The notes under the pieces were generated by a model. The model was given only the letters and a program-made list of their open reading frames with translations. It ran no database searches and was not told the DNA's origin. From positions 1,302,001 through 1,366,000 of the forward strand of contig JADJHN010000002.1 in assembly GCA_016707485.1 (NCBI GenBank): a stretch of DNA of 64,000 bases, written 5' to 3'. The DNA is from Lysobacterales bacterium. GTDB lineage: Bacteria; Pseudomonadota; Gammaproteobacteria; Xanthomonadales; Rhodanobacteraceae. Positions 26,612 to 35,546 of the stretch are shown piece after piece (the first letter of the stretch is position 1; the number at the start of each line of letters is the position of its first letter). Both the position numbers and the translations under genes were made by a program.

Positions 26612-28309
26612 TCAGGCAAACAGCGCGAGCAGCGCATCACGCGACAGGGAACGGTTTTCAGCCTCGTCACGGCGGCGGTACTCGAAAGTGCCTGTGGCAA
26701 GGCCACGCTCGCCGATGACGATGCGCTGCGGAATGCCGATCAACTCGGCATCGGCAAACATCGGGCCCGGGCGCAGACCGCGATCATCCAGGGCCACCTC
26801 GATGCCGCGCGTGGCGAGCTCCTCGTAAAGCCGCTCCGCTTCCTCGCGCACGGTGCTGCTGGCGGCCATGTTGATCGGGCAGATGACCACCTGCCAGGGC
26901 GCCATGGGTGCGGGCCAGAGGATGCCGGCCTCGTCATGGTTTTGCTCGATCGCCGCAGCGACGATGCGGCTGACGCCGATGCCATAGCAACCCATCGACA
27001 TGATGCGTGCCTTGCCCTGGTCATCGAGCACGCTCGCGCCGAGCGCCTCGGCGTACTTGCTGCCTAGCTGGAATACGTGGCCGACCTCGATGCCGCGGGC
27101 GATCGCGAGATGGCCCTTGCCATCCGGCGAGGCGTCGCCTTCGACGACCTTGCGCAAATCGGCGATGCGCGTGATGCGGGCATCGCGCTCCCAGTTCGCC
27201 CCGCGCAGATGCTTGCCTGCGGCATTCGCGCCGCAGGTGAAATCGGCAACCAGCGCGGCATCGCGATCGACGATCACCGGAATCGAGTCCGGCAGTCCGA
27301 CCGGGCCGATGAAGCCCGGCATGCAGCCAATTGCACGAACGATTTCCTGTTCATCGGCGAGCGTGGATTCGCCGGGCAGCTCCTGCAGGCGCGCCGCCTT
27401 GACTTCGTTGACTTCGTGGTCGCCGCGCACGCACAAGGCGACGAGGCCATCGTTGCCGCGCACGATGATGGTCTTGATGCACTGGCTGGCTTCGATGCCG
27501 AGGAAGGCGGTCAGCTCCTCGATGGTCCTTTGCGTGGGCGTGTCGATGCTTTCCACTGCTGCAGCGGGCGCGGGGCGCTTGCCGGCCGGCGCCAGTGCCT
27601 CGGCTTTTTCGATGTTTGCCGCATAATCCGAGCCGGTCGAGAAGACGATGGCATCCTCGCCCGAATCGGCAAGCACCTGGAACTCGTGCGAGGCGCTGCC
27701 GCCGATGGCGCCGGTGTCCGCATCGACGGCGCGGAAGCGCAGGCCAAGGCGCGTGAAGATGCGCGTGTAGGCGTCGTACATGTTGCGGTATTCGGCGGCC
27801 AGGCTGTCGGCGTCGATGTGGAACGAGTAGGCATCCTTCATGAGGAATTCGCGCGCCCGCATGATGCCGAAGCGCGGGCGGATCTCGTCGCGGAACTTGG
27901 TCTGGATCTGATAGAAGTTGATCGGCAACTGCTTGTATGACTTCAGCTCCTGGCGGGCGAAATCGGTGATCACTTCCTCGTGCGTGGGGCCGTAGCAGTA
28001 GCCGGCGTCCTTGCGGTCCTTGATCTTCAGCAACTGGCCGCCGAATTTCTCCCAGCGCCCGGTTTCCTCCCACAGTTCCTGCGGCTGGATCGAAGGCATC
28101 AGCAGCTCGATCGCGCCGGCGCGGTTCATCTCCTCGCGGATGATCGCCTCGACCTTGCGCAAGACGCGAAGGCCAAGCGGCGACCATGTGTAAATGCCGG
28201 AAGCGAGCTTGCGGATCATGCCGGCGCGCAACATCAGCTTGTGGCTGATGATTTCGGCATCGGCGGGGACTTCCTTGACGGTGGCGAGGTGAAAACGGGA
28301 CAGGCGCAT
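26612..28309 (-). CDS. proS: Prolyl-tRNA synthetase (bacterial type, with editing insert)
   Basis: Charges tRNA-Pro. The 565-aa protein has class II motif 2 around YCYGPTHEEVITDFARQE and FRDEIRPRFGIMRAREFLMKDAYSFH, a long central insertion (about 225-395) with the INS/YbaK-type deacylase that clears Ala-tRNA-Pro, motif 3 GCYGIGVSRIVAAAIEQNHDE, and a C-terminal anticodon-binding domain. The start MRLSRFHLATVKEVP at 28309 matches the family; in-frame sequence upstream does not. No strong ribosome site is seen. Confidence 0.96.
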   Translation of the reverse strand: MRLSRFHLATVKEVPADAEIISHKLMLRAGMIRKLASGIYTWSPLGLRVLRKVEAIIREEMNRAGAIELLMPSIQPQELWEETGRWEKFGGQLLKIKDRKDAGYCYGPTHEEVITDFARQELKSYKQLPINFYQIQTKFRDEIRPRFGIMRAREFLMKDAYSFHIDADSLAAEYRNMYDAYTRIFTRLGLRFRAVDADTGAIGGSASHEFQVLADSGEDAIVFSTGSDYAANIEKAEALAPAGKRPAPAAAVESIDTPTQRTIEELTAFLGIEASQCIKTIIVRGNDGLVALCVRGDHEVNEVKAARLQELPGESTLADEQEIVRAIGCMPGFIGPVGLPDSIPVIVDRDAALVADFTCGANAAGKHLRGANWERDARITRIADLRKVVEGDASPDGKGHLAIARGIEVGHVFQLGSKYAEALGASVLDDQGKARIMSMGCYGIGVSRIVAAAIEQNHDEAGILWPAPMAPWQVVICPINMAASSTVREEAERLYEELATRGIEVALDDRGLRPGPMFADAELIGIPQRIVIGERGLATGTFEYRRRDEAENRSLSRDALLALFA

Positions 28310-28460
28310 GGGTCTGCTTCGATCGCAATGGATCGGCAATTCTACAGAAGCAGGTGGGTTTTCACCGCGCCCGGATGTGCGGGCGCACGACACGCAATGG
28401 TCATGTCGGCAGGACTACCCGCGGATTTCCGCGCTGACCGGCGGCCGACCCGGCAAACGA

Positions 28461-28862
28461 TCAGCCGCAGAACAGCTTGATCTGTTCCTTGGCCTTGTTC
28501 AGGTTCATCTGGTACTGCACCTGGGTTTCCGGCAGAGCGTCGTCGCCGGGTGCCGAGGCGTTGTAGATTTCGAGGTTCCTGCGCGCGGCGGCACAGTTGC
28601 GCTTGATGTCATCCTCGCTGTAGCCGGCGGCTGCAGCCATGCTCGGACCAGCCTTGGGCTGCTCGGCCTCGGCCTCGACAGCGGTGCTGGTAACCCCGCT
28701 GTGGACGATGAGCTTCTTTGCCGACGCCGTATTCGGCGGCGGCGGGGTATCCGAGAAATGCTTGGTACCGTTTGTGTCGGTCCAGGAGTAGACCTGCTGG
28801 GCCACCGCAGGGACGGCGCTCAGGCAAGCGAGGATCAGTACAATCGAACTGGGCTTCATCAT
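28461..28862 (-). CDS. DUF4124 domain secreted protein
   Basis: A 133-aa exported protein. After the signal peptide (about 1-21, ending VAQ) comes QVYSWTDTNGTKHFSDTPPP, the DUF4124 motif common in Xanthomonadales and Pseudomonas envelope proteins. A linker and a helical end follow (RNCAAARRNLEIYN...KEQIKLFCG) with two cysteines. Function unknown, probably periplasmic. GGAG precedes the ATG at 28862. It is divergent from pssA. Confidence 0.85.
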   Translation of the reverse strand: MMKPSSIVLILACLSAVPAVAQQVYSWTDTNGTKHFSDTPPPPNTASAKKLIVHSGVTSTAVEAEAEQPKAGPSMAAAAGYSEDDIKRNCAAARRNLEIYNASAPGDDALPETQVQYQMNLNKAKEQIKLFCG

Positions 28863-29003
28863 GTTCTCCGCGTCGGTGCGAGCCGACTGTTGGGCCCTAA
28901 ATGAGCGCACTGGATAGCACTAGTTTCGTTGTCTGACAAGCACTTCGGTGGCAAATCGCAACGATCAGTTAAACTCGACACACTTTTCCGAATGGTCCCG
29001 AGC

Positions 29004-29795
29004 ATGGCAGAAACATCCCCCAGTCCACGCAAGCGATCGCGCGGGATCTACCTGCTGCCGAATCTGTTCACGACCGCGGCGATGTTCGCCGGCTTCTACG
29101 CGATTGTCGCGGCCATTGGCGGGCGCTATTCGGAAGCCGCGCTGGCGGTGTTCATTGCCGCCATCCTGGACGGCCTCGACGGTCGCGTCGCCCGCATGAC
29201 CGGCACGCAGAGCGAGTTCGGCGTGCAGTACGACTCCTTGTCGGATCTGGTCAGCTTCGGTCTCGCTCCGGCTCTGGTCATGTACACCTGGTCGCTGTCC
29301 TCGCTGGCCGAATATGGCCCGCTGTGGGGCAAGTTCGGCTGGGCGGCGGCCTTCATCTACGCGGCCTGCGCGGCGCTGCGCCTGGCTCGATTCAATACCC
29401 AGGTCGGAGTTGCCGACAAACGCTACTTCCAGGGCCTGGCCAGTCCGGCGGCGGCGGGTCTGTGCATGTCCTTCGTCTGGACGGTCGAGAAATTCGACTT
29501 GAGCGGCATCGATGTGCAGTTCGTCACCCCGGTCATCGCCATCCTCGCCGGCCTGCTCATGGTCAGCAACATTCGCTATTTCAGCTTCAAGGCCTGGCCA
29601 ACCTCGGATCGCGTGCCCTTCATCTGGATTCCGGCGGCGTTGCTGATACTGGTTGCGCTGGCCATTGATCCGCCGCGGGTATTGTTCGGCATCGGCATCC
29701 TCTATGTGCTGTCCGGGCCGATCATGACCTTGTGGGGCCTGCGCCGCTGGCGCGAACAGCGTGCCCTGCGCGGCACCGAGCGCAGCGAAGAATGA
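29004..29795 (+). CDS. pssA: CDP-diacylglycerol-serine O-phosphatidyltransferase
   Basis: Makes phosphatidylserine, the precursor of phosphatidylethanolamine, at the inner membrane. The 263-aa protein has the CDP-alcohol phosphotransferase motif in DGLDGRVARMTGTQSEFGVQYDSLSDL (D-G-x2-A-R-x8-G-x3-D-x3-D, split here by one insertion register) and about eight membrane segments, the type II PssA form. The start at 29004 is chosen because relatives begin just before YLLPNLFTT; ATG 28992 and TTG 28929 are in-frame alternatives. Its stop overlaps the switch-protein gene as ATGA, linking lipid synthesis to the transporter operon downstream. Confidence 0.93.
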   Translation: MAETSPSPRKRSRGIYLLPNLFTTAAMFAGFYAIVAAIGGRYSEAALAVFIAAILDGLDGRVARMTGTQSEFGVQYDSLSDLVSFGLAPALVMYTWSLSSLAEYGPLWGKFGWAAAFIYAACAALRLARFNTQVGVADKRYFQGLASPAAAGLCMSFVWTVEKFDLSGIDVQFVTPVIAILAGLLMVSNIRYFSFKAWPTSDRVPFIWIPAALLILVALAIDPPRVLFGIGILYVLSGPIMTLWGLRRWREQRALRGTERSEE

Positions 29796-31498
29796 ATCCG
29801 CAGCCGGCCATGTCCATGCCGGTGGCCGTCGCCAGCGAAGCGCGCGCGCTTGCCTTTCTCGCCGATCTCTCCGAAACCCTGGCCGTTTCCCTCGACCTGC
29901 GCCAGACCTTGAGCGAAGCGGTCACCCGCATTGCCGATTTCATGGATGCCGAGGCCGCCTCGTTGTTCCTCCTCGAGGAAGACGGCGACATGCTCGAATG
30001 CCGGGTCTGCGTCGGCCCCATCGACATCACCGGCTTGCGCATTCCGCTTGGCCAGGGCGTGGTCGGCCGCGCGGTTGCGGAAAACCGCAACCAGGTCGTC
30101 GCCGATGCGCTCAGCGATGCCCGCGTCGACCGCAGCAACGATGTCGATACCGGCTTCGTCACGCGCAGCTTGCTGTGCGCGCCACTGGCCACGGCCAAGG
30201 GGCCGATCGGTGCGCTGGAGGTGGTCAACAAGCGCACCGGAGGTGCGTTCAGCGCAGACGACGCCGAGATTCTGCGCCTGGTCGCGGCACCGACCTCGCT
30301 GGCCATCAACAATGCGCGCATGGCCCATGAGCTGGTGCAGCAGGCGCGCATGCGCCGCGAATTCGACCTCGCCCGGCGCATGCAGAAATCGCTGCTGCCC
30401 AAGCGTCGGCGCGACGGCTTTCCGCTGATCGGCATGAACTTGCCGGCGCACGAGATCTCCGGCGATTTCTACGATTATTTCGACCTCGCCGACGGTCGTA
30501 TCGGTTTTTTCATCGGCGATGTCTCCGGCAAGGGACTGGACGCCGCCTTGCTCATGGTGCGCGTGGCTTCGTTGTTGCGCTGGGTTGGCAAGGACGGCAC
30601 ACCGCCGTCGGAATGGCTGCAGAAGGTCAACGAGGAACTCTGCCAGGGCAGCCTCGATGGGCGTTTCGTCTGCGCCCTGGTCGGCCATTGCGATCGCAAC
30701 GCGCAGCAGGTCGAGATTGCCGCGGCCGGCTTTCCCCCGGCGCTGCTGTACCGGCGGGGCGAATTCACCGAATTCCTCTCGGGCGGCGCGCCGCTGGGCA
30801 TCCTGGCCGGGGAAACCTTCGACGGGCACCGCATCGATCTGACCGATGCTTCGCTTTACTGCTATTCCGACGGCGTCACCGACGTGCGCGATGCGCAGCG
30901 CCGCACGATCGGCTCGGAGGGCGTTCGCGAGCTGATTTCCCGTCACGCCGGGGCCTCGGCCGAGCCGCGCCTGCGCGGCATGTTTTCGGAGTTGAAGCAC
31001 TTGCGCCTGGTTGATGACACGACCTTGCTGCTGATTGAACGCATGCAGTCGCATGGCCCGGAAGTGTTGCTCAAGCGGCGTTTCCCGGCGCGCCCGGAGC
31101 AGATGCGCGGGATTCGCTCGCTGCTGCGCACGGCGCTCGATGATGCCGGTGTCGAGGCGGCAATCCGGGATAAACTCGTCCTCGCTGTCGATGAGGCCTG
31201 CTGCAACGTGATCCGGCACGCCTACGGGCCGGAATGTTCGGGCGACATCGACCTGCGCGTCACCCGCGATGCCGGCAAGCTTGAATTCCGCCTGCTCGAT
31301 ACGGCGCCCGTCGTCGATCCGCAGTGCGTTCGCGCCAAGCCGTTAGGCGAATGCCGCAGTGGTGGGCTCGGCATCGCCCTGATCGATACGGTGATGGACG
31401 ACTGGGCCATGCAGCAACGTCCCGACGGGCGCGGCAACTGCATGGTCATGCACAAGAAAGTCAGCGCCAACCAGGCAAGCGGGGAAGACCAGGCATGA
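29792..31498 (+). CDS. GAF - PP2C/SpoIIE phosphatase - HATPase_c partner-switching regulator (RsbU/RsbW fusion)
   Basis: A 568-aa soluble protein with three parts: a GAF sensor (about 20-175), a SpoIIE-type PP2C phosphatase with metal-binding motifs GDFYDYF (224-230), GDVSGKG (242-248), YSDG (358-361) and DD (408-409), and a C-terminal GHKL ATPase with N-box DEACCNVIRHAYG (467-479) and G-box SGGLGIAL (523-530). In partner switching the phosphatase activates and the kinase inactivates a STAS antagonist; here both lie in one chain. It overlaps pssA before it and the STAS gene after it by 4 nt each, so the STAS protein is the obvious substrate. The GAF ligand is unknown. Confidence 0.9.
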   Translation: MNPQPAMSMPVAVASEARALAFLADLSETLAVSLDLRQTLSEAVTRIADFMDAEAASLFLLEEDGDMLECRVCVGPIDITGLRIPLGQGVVGRAVAENRNQVVADALSDARVDRSNDVDTGFVTRSLLCAPLATAKGPIGALEVVNKRTGGAFSADDAEILRLVAAPTSLAINNARMAHELVQQARMRREFDLARRMQKSLLPKRRRDGFPLIGMNLPAHEISGDFYDYFDLADGRIGFFIGDVSGKGLDAALLMVRVASLLRWVGKDGTPPSEWLQKVNEELCQGSLDGRFVCALVGHCDRNAQQVEIAAAGFPPALLYRRGEFTEFLSGGAPLGILAGETFDGHRIDLTDASLYCYSDGVTDVRDAQRRTIGSEGVRELISRHAGASAEPRLRGMFSELKHLRLVDDTTLLLIERMQSHGPEVLLKRRFPARPEQMRGIRSLLRTALDDAGVEAAIRDKLVLAVDEACCNVIRHAYGPECSGDIDLRVTRDAGKLEFRLLDTAPVVDPQCVRAKPLGECRSGGLGIALIDTVMDDWAMQQRPDGRGNCMVMHKKVSANQASGEDQA

Positions 31499-31848
31499 AC
31501 GGGATCGAACACGAATCGGCCGATGGATGCATATTGATCCGCCTGCGCGGCGAGGTTGACCTGTCCTGGTCGCAGCAGGTGCGCGAAGCGGTACTCGCGG
31601 CACTGCAGAAAAATGCCCGCGTCGGAGTGGTGCTCAGCGAAGTCACTTACATCGATTCCTCCGGCATCGCCGCCCTCGTCGAAGGGTTCCAGAATGCGCG
31701 CTCGCGAGGCACCGGCTTTGCCCTGGTCGCCATCAGCGATGCGGTGCGCGCCGTGCTTGAACTGGCACGACTCGATCGCGTGTTTCCGATCGTTGCCGAT
31801 GTCGCGGCGATTCCCGAAGCCAACGGCGCGTCGGCTTGGAAACCCTGA
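31495..31848 (+). CDS. STAS domain protein (anti-sigma antagonist / MlaB-like)
   Basis: A 117-aa single STAS domain. CILIRLRGEVDLSWSQQVREAV and VGVVLSEVTYIDSSGIAALVEGF match SpoIIAA; D54-S55-S56-G57 is the site phosphorylated in that family. It overlaps the switch-protein gene by 4 nt and the permease gene by 13 nt. E. coli MlaB, a STAS protein, binds the MlaEF transporter, so this protein may be both the substrate of the kinase/phosphatase and a subunit of the transporter. The link is inferred from gene order. Confidence 0.88.
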   Translation: MNGIEHESADGCILIRLRGEVDLSWSQQVREAVLAALQKNARVGVVLSEVTYIDSSGIAALVEGFQNARSRGTGFALVAISDAVRAVLELARLDRVFPIVADVAAIPEANGASAWKP

Positions 31849-32633
31849 CCCGGCCCCTCGCGAAAATCGGCCGTGGCACGGTCGGTGCGCTCAGCGGCAT
31901 GGGCTATGCGGCAATGCTGCTGGTCGAGTCGCTGTACCTGGCAGTCTGGGGCTGGCGTCTTGGCCAGCCGCTGCGCCTGCGCGCGGTGTTCGAGCAGATG
32001 CGCCAGGTGGGTGTCGATGCCTTGCCGATCGTCTGCCTGCTTGCCTTCACCGTCGGCATCATGCTGGGCATCCAGTTCGTCTCGGCGCTCGGCGAGTTCG
32101 GCGCGCAATCGCAGGTTGTCATTGCCGTGGCCAAGTCGGTGACCCGCGAATTCGGCGCGCTGATAACCGCCATCCTCGTCGCCGGTCGCTCCGGTTCGGC
32201 GCTTGCCGCACGCATAGGTTCGATGACCGTTTCCCAGGAAGTCGACGCGCTGGCCGTGATCGGCATCAATCCGGTGCGTTATCTGGTGGCCCCGGCGCTG
32301 ATCGCGATGTTGATCATGCTGCCCTTGCTGACCGTGTTCGCCGATGCGGTCGCGATCTTCGGCGCGGCGCTGTACAGCGCGCCGGCACTCGACGTCACGC
32401 CGAGTGCCTACATGCTGCAGTCGATGTCGCTGCTTGATCCCGGCGATATCGGCCAGGGACTTGCCAAGAGTGCGGTGTTTGCCCTGCTGATCACCTTGAT
32501 CGGCGTCAGCACCGGCTTTTCGGTGAGCGGTGGTGCCGAGGGCGTTGGTCGCGCGACGACACGCGCGGTCGTCCTCTCGATCTGCTGGATCATTGTCGCT
32601 GACATGATCTTTTCTTTTTTTCTCAATCGCTAG
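31836..32633 (+). CDS. mlaE: MlaE-type lipid ABC transporter permease
   Basis: A 265-aa inner-membrane permease of the MlaE family, which moves phospholipids between the membranes. Five or so membrane helices are seen; conserved MlaE stretches include GIMLGIQFVSALGEFGAQ, REFGALITAILVAGRSGSALAARIG and EVDALAVIGINPVRYLVAPAL. Translation probably starts at TTG 31836, 13 nt inside the STAS gene, since the first ATG (31899) would cut the conserved amphipathic start. The ATPase gene follows after 2 nt. Confidence 0.92.
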   Translation: METLTRPLAKIGRGTVGALSGMGYAAMLLVESLYLAVWGWRLGQPLRLRAVFEQMRQVGVDALPIVCLLAFTVGIMLGIQFVSALGEFGAQSQVVIAVAKSVTREFGALITAILVAGRSGSALAARIGSMTVSQEVDALAVIGINPVRYLVAPALIAMLIMLPLLTVFADAVAIFGAALYSAPALDVTPSAYMLQSMSLLDPGDIGQGLAKSAVFALLITLIGVSTGFSVSGGAEGVGRATTRAVVLSICWIIVADMIFSFFLNR

Positions 32634-32635
32634 AC

Positions 32636-33436
32636 ATGACCACTGCCGCGCCCTTGATCGAAGTCGAGAAGCTCGAAGCCTGGTACGGCAAGCGGCGCAT
32701 CCTCAATGGCGTCGATTTCAGCGTCAACGCCGGCGAGATCCGCGTGATCATGGGTGGCTCGGGTTCCGGCAAGAGCACCTTGCTGCGGCACATGCTCGGC
32801 CTCAACCGGCCAGTGTCGGGCACGGTCAAGTTGTTCGGCATCGACCTGGCCGCTGCCAGCGACCGCGAGAAACTCGATGTGCGCAAGCGCATCGGCGTCT
32901 CCTTCCAGGGTGGTGCGCTGCTGACTTCGATGACGGTCGGCGACAACGTCGCCTTGCCGTTGCGCGAGCTCACCAATCTGGATGAGCAGACGATCCGCAT
33001 CATGAGCCGGATCAAGCTCGAGGTGGTCAATCTCGGCGGCTTCCAGGACCTCATGCCGGGCCAGCTTTCAGGCGGCATGATCAAGCGTGCGGCACTGGCG
33101 CGGGCCATCGTCATGGATCCGCGGCTGCTCTTTTTCGACGAGCCTTCGGCAGGTCTCGATCCGGTTGTTTCCGCCGAACTGGACGAGTTGATCCTGCGCC
33201 TGCGCGATGCCTTGCGCATGACCATCGTCGTCGTCACCCACGAGCTTGAAAGTGCGTTCAAGATCGCCGACACGATCACCGTGCTCGACCAGGGCGACGT
33301 GCTGATGACGGGCACCACGGCCGCGGTGCGCGCTGCCGACAACGAGCGCATCCAGGATCTGCTCAACCGACGTCCGCGCGAGATCCAGGTCGATGCCGAT
33401 GACTACCTGCGGCGCCTGGTCGGGACAGGTGCATGA
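32636..33436 (+). CDS. mlaF: MlaF-type lipid ABC transporter ATPase
   Basis: A 266-aa cytoplasmic ATPase partner of MlaE. Walker A GGSGSGKST (40-48), Q-loop in SFQGGALL, ABC signature LSGGM (144-148), Walker B LLFFDE (164-169), D-loop SAGLDP and switch His in VVVTHELES are all present. The early EAWYGKRRILNGVDF and FQGGALLTSMTV fit the MlaF branch. It lies 2 nt after the permease stop. A 67-nt gap separates it from the MCE gene. Confidence 0.95.
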   Translation: MTTAAPLIEVEKLEAWYGKRRILNGVDFSVNAGEIRVIMGGSGSGKSTLLRHMLGLNRPVSGTVKLFGIDLAAASDREKLDVRKRIGVSFQGGALLTSMTVGDNVALPLRELTNLDEQTIRIMSRIKLEVVNLGGFQDLMPGQLSGGMIKRAALARAIVMDPRLLFFDEPSAGLDPVVSAELDELILRLRDALRMTIVVVTHELESAFKIADTITVLDQGDVLMTGTTAAVRAADNERIQDLLNRRPREIQVDADDYLRRLVGTGA

Positions 33437-33503
33437 TCGGGCTTGCGCACATGGATTTTCGATCCGACGGTAGAATGCGGCCGATGGCAATGGGGGAGAT
33501 CGG

Positions 33504-34430
33504 GTGAAGCGCGACACGATCAATTATGTGGCGGTCGGTGCAGTGGTCCTGGCGGCGCTGGTGCTGCTGCTGGTCGGCCTTGCCCTGATCACCGGACGCA
33601 GCGGGGCGGCCACGGATTATTTCGTGCATTACCGGAATGTCACCGGCCTGCGTTATGGCGCGCCGGTTTTCTACGAGGGTTATCGGATTGGCGAAGTTGC
33701 CGCCATCGAGCCTGAGCGCAGCAGCGAGGGAACCCGCTACAAGGTCACCGTGTCGGTCAAGCGCGACTGGACGATTCCGGTCGACAGCGTCGCCCGCTTG
33801 CAGTCGAGCGGCCTGCTTGCCGACATGTCGATCGGCATCAAGGAAGGTGCCAGCAAGCAGATGCTGGCGCGCGGTGCCGAGATCGGCGGTGCCGAGAATG
33901 CGGACGTCTTCGCCGCGGTCGGCGAACTGGCCGGGCAGGTTTCCGCGCTGACCCGCGAGCAGATCACGCCGATGATTGCCTTGCTTTCCAAACGCGTCGA
34001 TTCGATCACCGGCTCGCTCGACAACAACACCCCGGAAATCCTCGGCCAGGCGCAGACCCTGCTGGGCAAGCTCAACGATGCGTCGGGTGCGCTCGACGAC
34101 CTGCTCAAGCCGCAGAACCGCGCCGCCGTTGCCAGCATCCTCGGCAATGTGCAAGGGCTCAGTGGCGAGCTGCGCGATACCCGCAAGACGCTCGACCAGA
34201 CGGTCGGTGAACTGGCCGATATCGCCCGCGAAAATCGCGGTGACATCCGTGGTGCGATGACCGATCTGGCGACCGTCATGGCCAGCCTGTCCAGCCGCAT
34301 GGACGTGATCACCCATCATCTGGAATCGGCCACGCGCAACCTCGACGAGTTCAGCCGCGAGATCCGCCGCAACCCGGGACAACTGCTGCGCTCGCCGGAA
34401 CCCGACAAGCTGGAGGACGACGGCAAATGA
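33504..34430 (+). CDS. mlaD: MCE domain lipid-binding protein (MlaD-type, long form)
   Basis: A 308-aa protein anchored by one N-terminal helix (about 9-31). The MCE domain (about 38-118) includes YRNVTGLRYGAPVFYEGYRIGEV and SSGLLADMSIGI. A long helical region of about 170 residues follows (SITGSLDNNTPEILGQAQTL...), longer than in E. coli MlaD, and might extend the channel or contact partners. Translation begins at GTG 33504 with GGGGGAG 7 nt upstream. TAGAAT at 33471 could be an internal -10. It overlaps the lipoprotein gene by 4 nt. Confidence 0.92.
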   Translation: MKRDTINYVAVGAVVLAALVLLLVGLALITGRSGAATDYFVHYRNVTGLRYGAPVFYEGYRIGEVAAIEPERSSEGTRYKVTVSVKRDWTIPVDSVARLQSSGLLADMSIGIKEGASKQMLARGAEIGGAENADVFAAVGELAGQVSALTREQITPMIALLSKRVDSITGSLDNNTPEILGQAQTLLGKLNDASGALDDLLKPQNRAAVASILGNVQGLSGELRDTRKTLDQTVGELADIARENRGDIRGAMTDLATVMASLSSRMDVITHHLESATRNLDEFSREIRRNPGQLLRSPEPDKLEDDGK

Positions 34431-35041
34431 GAGCCCTCATCGCTGCACTGTGTGCGCTCGGTCTTGCCGCCTGCGGCAATATCCCGGGCGTGCCCGACCA
34501 CACGTATTTCCGCATGGCCGAGCCACAGCCGCTGCCGGTCAGCACGGTGCAGGTTTTCAACACGCCGATCGTGGTCAACCTGTTCGCCGCCGACGGGCTT
34601 TATGCCGATCGCGCCCTCATCTATGCCCTCGATCCCGCGGGCAGCGAGTTGCGCCAGTACCACTACCAGTTGTGGACCGATCCGCCGACCCGATCCCTGC
34701 AACGCCGATTGCTGATCGAACTGCGCGACGCCGCCGTGGCGCCGCTGGTGACCGATGAGCTCGCGGCAAGCCAGGCGGCCCTGCGCATCAGCGGCAGCAT
34801 CCTGCGCTTCGAGCGTGTGCCAGGTGTGGATGGCGGCTTCCTCGCCAGCGTGGTGGTGCGGATTCGCGTTGATCGGCCCGATGGCACGCCCCAGTTGGAC
34901 GAGATCTATCATGCCGATGTCGCCGCCGCCGACAAGAGCCTTGGCGCGACCGCCGTGGCCTTGTCGCGAGCCGTCGATCAGGCCTTTGCCGAGTTCCACG
35001 CCGATCTGCTGCAGAGCGAGGTCAATGAGCATGCTCGATGA
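34427..35041 (+). CDS. ABC-transporter auxiliary lipoprotein (PqiC/ABC_trans_aux family)
   Basis: A 204-aa lipoprotein: signal peptide with lipobox LAAC (acylated Cys about residue 16), then the family's YFRMAEP, VNLFAADGLYADRALIYAL and YHYQLWTDPPTRSLQRRLLIEL. Related proteins (PqiC) sit in the outer membrane and complete MCE transport systems. It starts in a 4-nt overlap with mlaD and ends 17 nt inside the next gene. It takes the place of MlaC and MlaA, which are not encoded here, so the system is closer to Pqi/Mce layouts than to E. coli mla. Confidence 0.88.
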   Translation: MRALIAALCALGLAACGNIPGVPDHTYFRMAEPQPLPVSTVQVFNTPIVVNLFAADGLYADRALIYALDPAGSELRQYHYQLWTDPPTRSLQRRLLIELRDAAVAPLVTDELAASQAALRISGSILRFERVPGVDGGFLASVVVRIRVDRPDGTPQLDEIYHADVAAADKSLGATAVALSRAVDQAFAEFHADLLQSEVNEHAR

Positions 35042-35534
35042 CTACAGCCTGCGCCTGCTCGCTGAAATCGGCATTGAAGTCTATGTGCCGCGTACCGCCG
35101 TCGCCGCGCCTGCCGTGCAATCGGCCGCGCACCAAGCGCACGACAAGCCGCAGGCCGGCGTCGCTGCCGGCAGTTCCGTGCCGCCAGCGCCTGCTGCGGG
35201 CGCGTCGACCATCCTGATTGTCTGCAGCGAGGCTCGGCATGGACGCCTGCTTGACGACTTGCTGCGCGGCCTGCGCATGGCCGGGCTTGATGCGGCAATG
35301 GCCGATATCTCCCGGCTCGAAGCCGTCGCCGCCGCGCGGGGCTTGCTGATCCTCGGCGAAACCCTGATGCGGATGCTGGGCGCCGGGATTCCGGCTCAAC
35401 GGCAGAACGAGATGGACTGGATCATCAGCAGCGAACCCGCCGTGCTCGCCGGCAGTGCCGAGGCCAAGCGCTCGCTCTGGGGCGAGATCAAGCGCCTGTC
35501 GCGCGCGCAGGCAAAGCATCGCGCCGGCGGCTGA
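35025..35534 (+). CDS. holD: Probable DNA polymerase III psi subunit
   Basis: A 169-aa protein with a short N-terminal motif DYSLRLLAEIGIEVYVPR, an Ala/Pro-rich linker (about 27-60) and a compact C-terminal part starting STILIVCSEA and ending SAEAKRSLWGEIKRLSRA. The start resembles the HolD pattern DW-x-LQQLGI-x-x-W-x-x-RRP and the end resembles ARAALWQQI of E. coli HolD. The gene directly precedes rimI, as holD does in E. coli. Psi proteins diverge greatly, so this is a resemblance-plus-synteny call. Starts at 35025 or 35031 are both possible. Confidence 0.6.
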   Translation: MSMLDDYSLRLLAEIGIEVYVPRTAVAAPAVQSAAHQAHDKPQAGVAAGSSVPPAPAAGASTILIVCSEARHGRLLDDLLRGLRMAGLDAAMADISRLEAVAAARGLLILGETLMRMLGAGIPAQRQNEMDWIISSEPAVLAGSAEAKRSLWGEIKRLSRAQAKHRAGG

Positions 35535-35546
35535 GCCGAAACGCCC

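Noticed and set aside
29702..31219. 505-codon minus-strand open frame opposite the GAF-PP2C-HATPase gene
   Set aside because: Antisense shadow; the plus-strand protein has all domain motifs.
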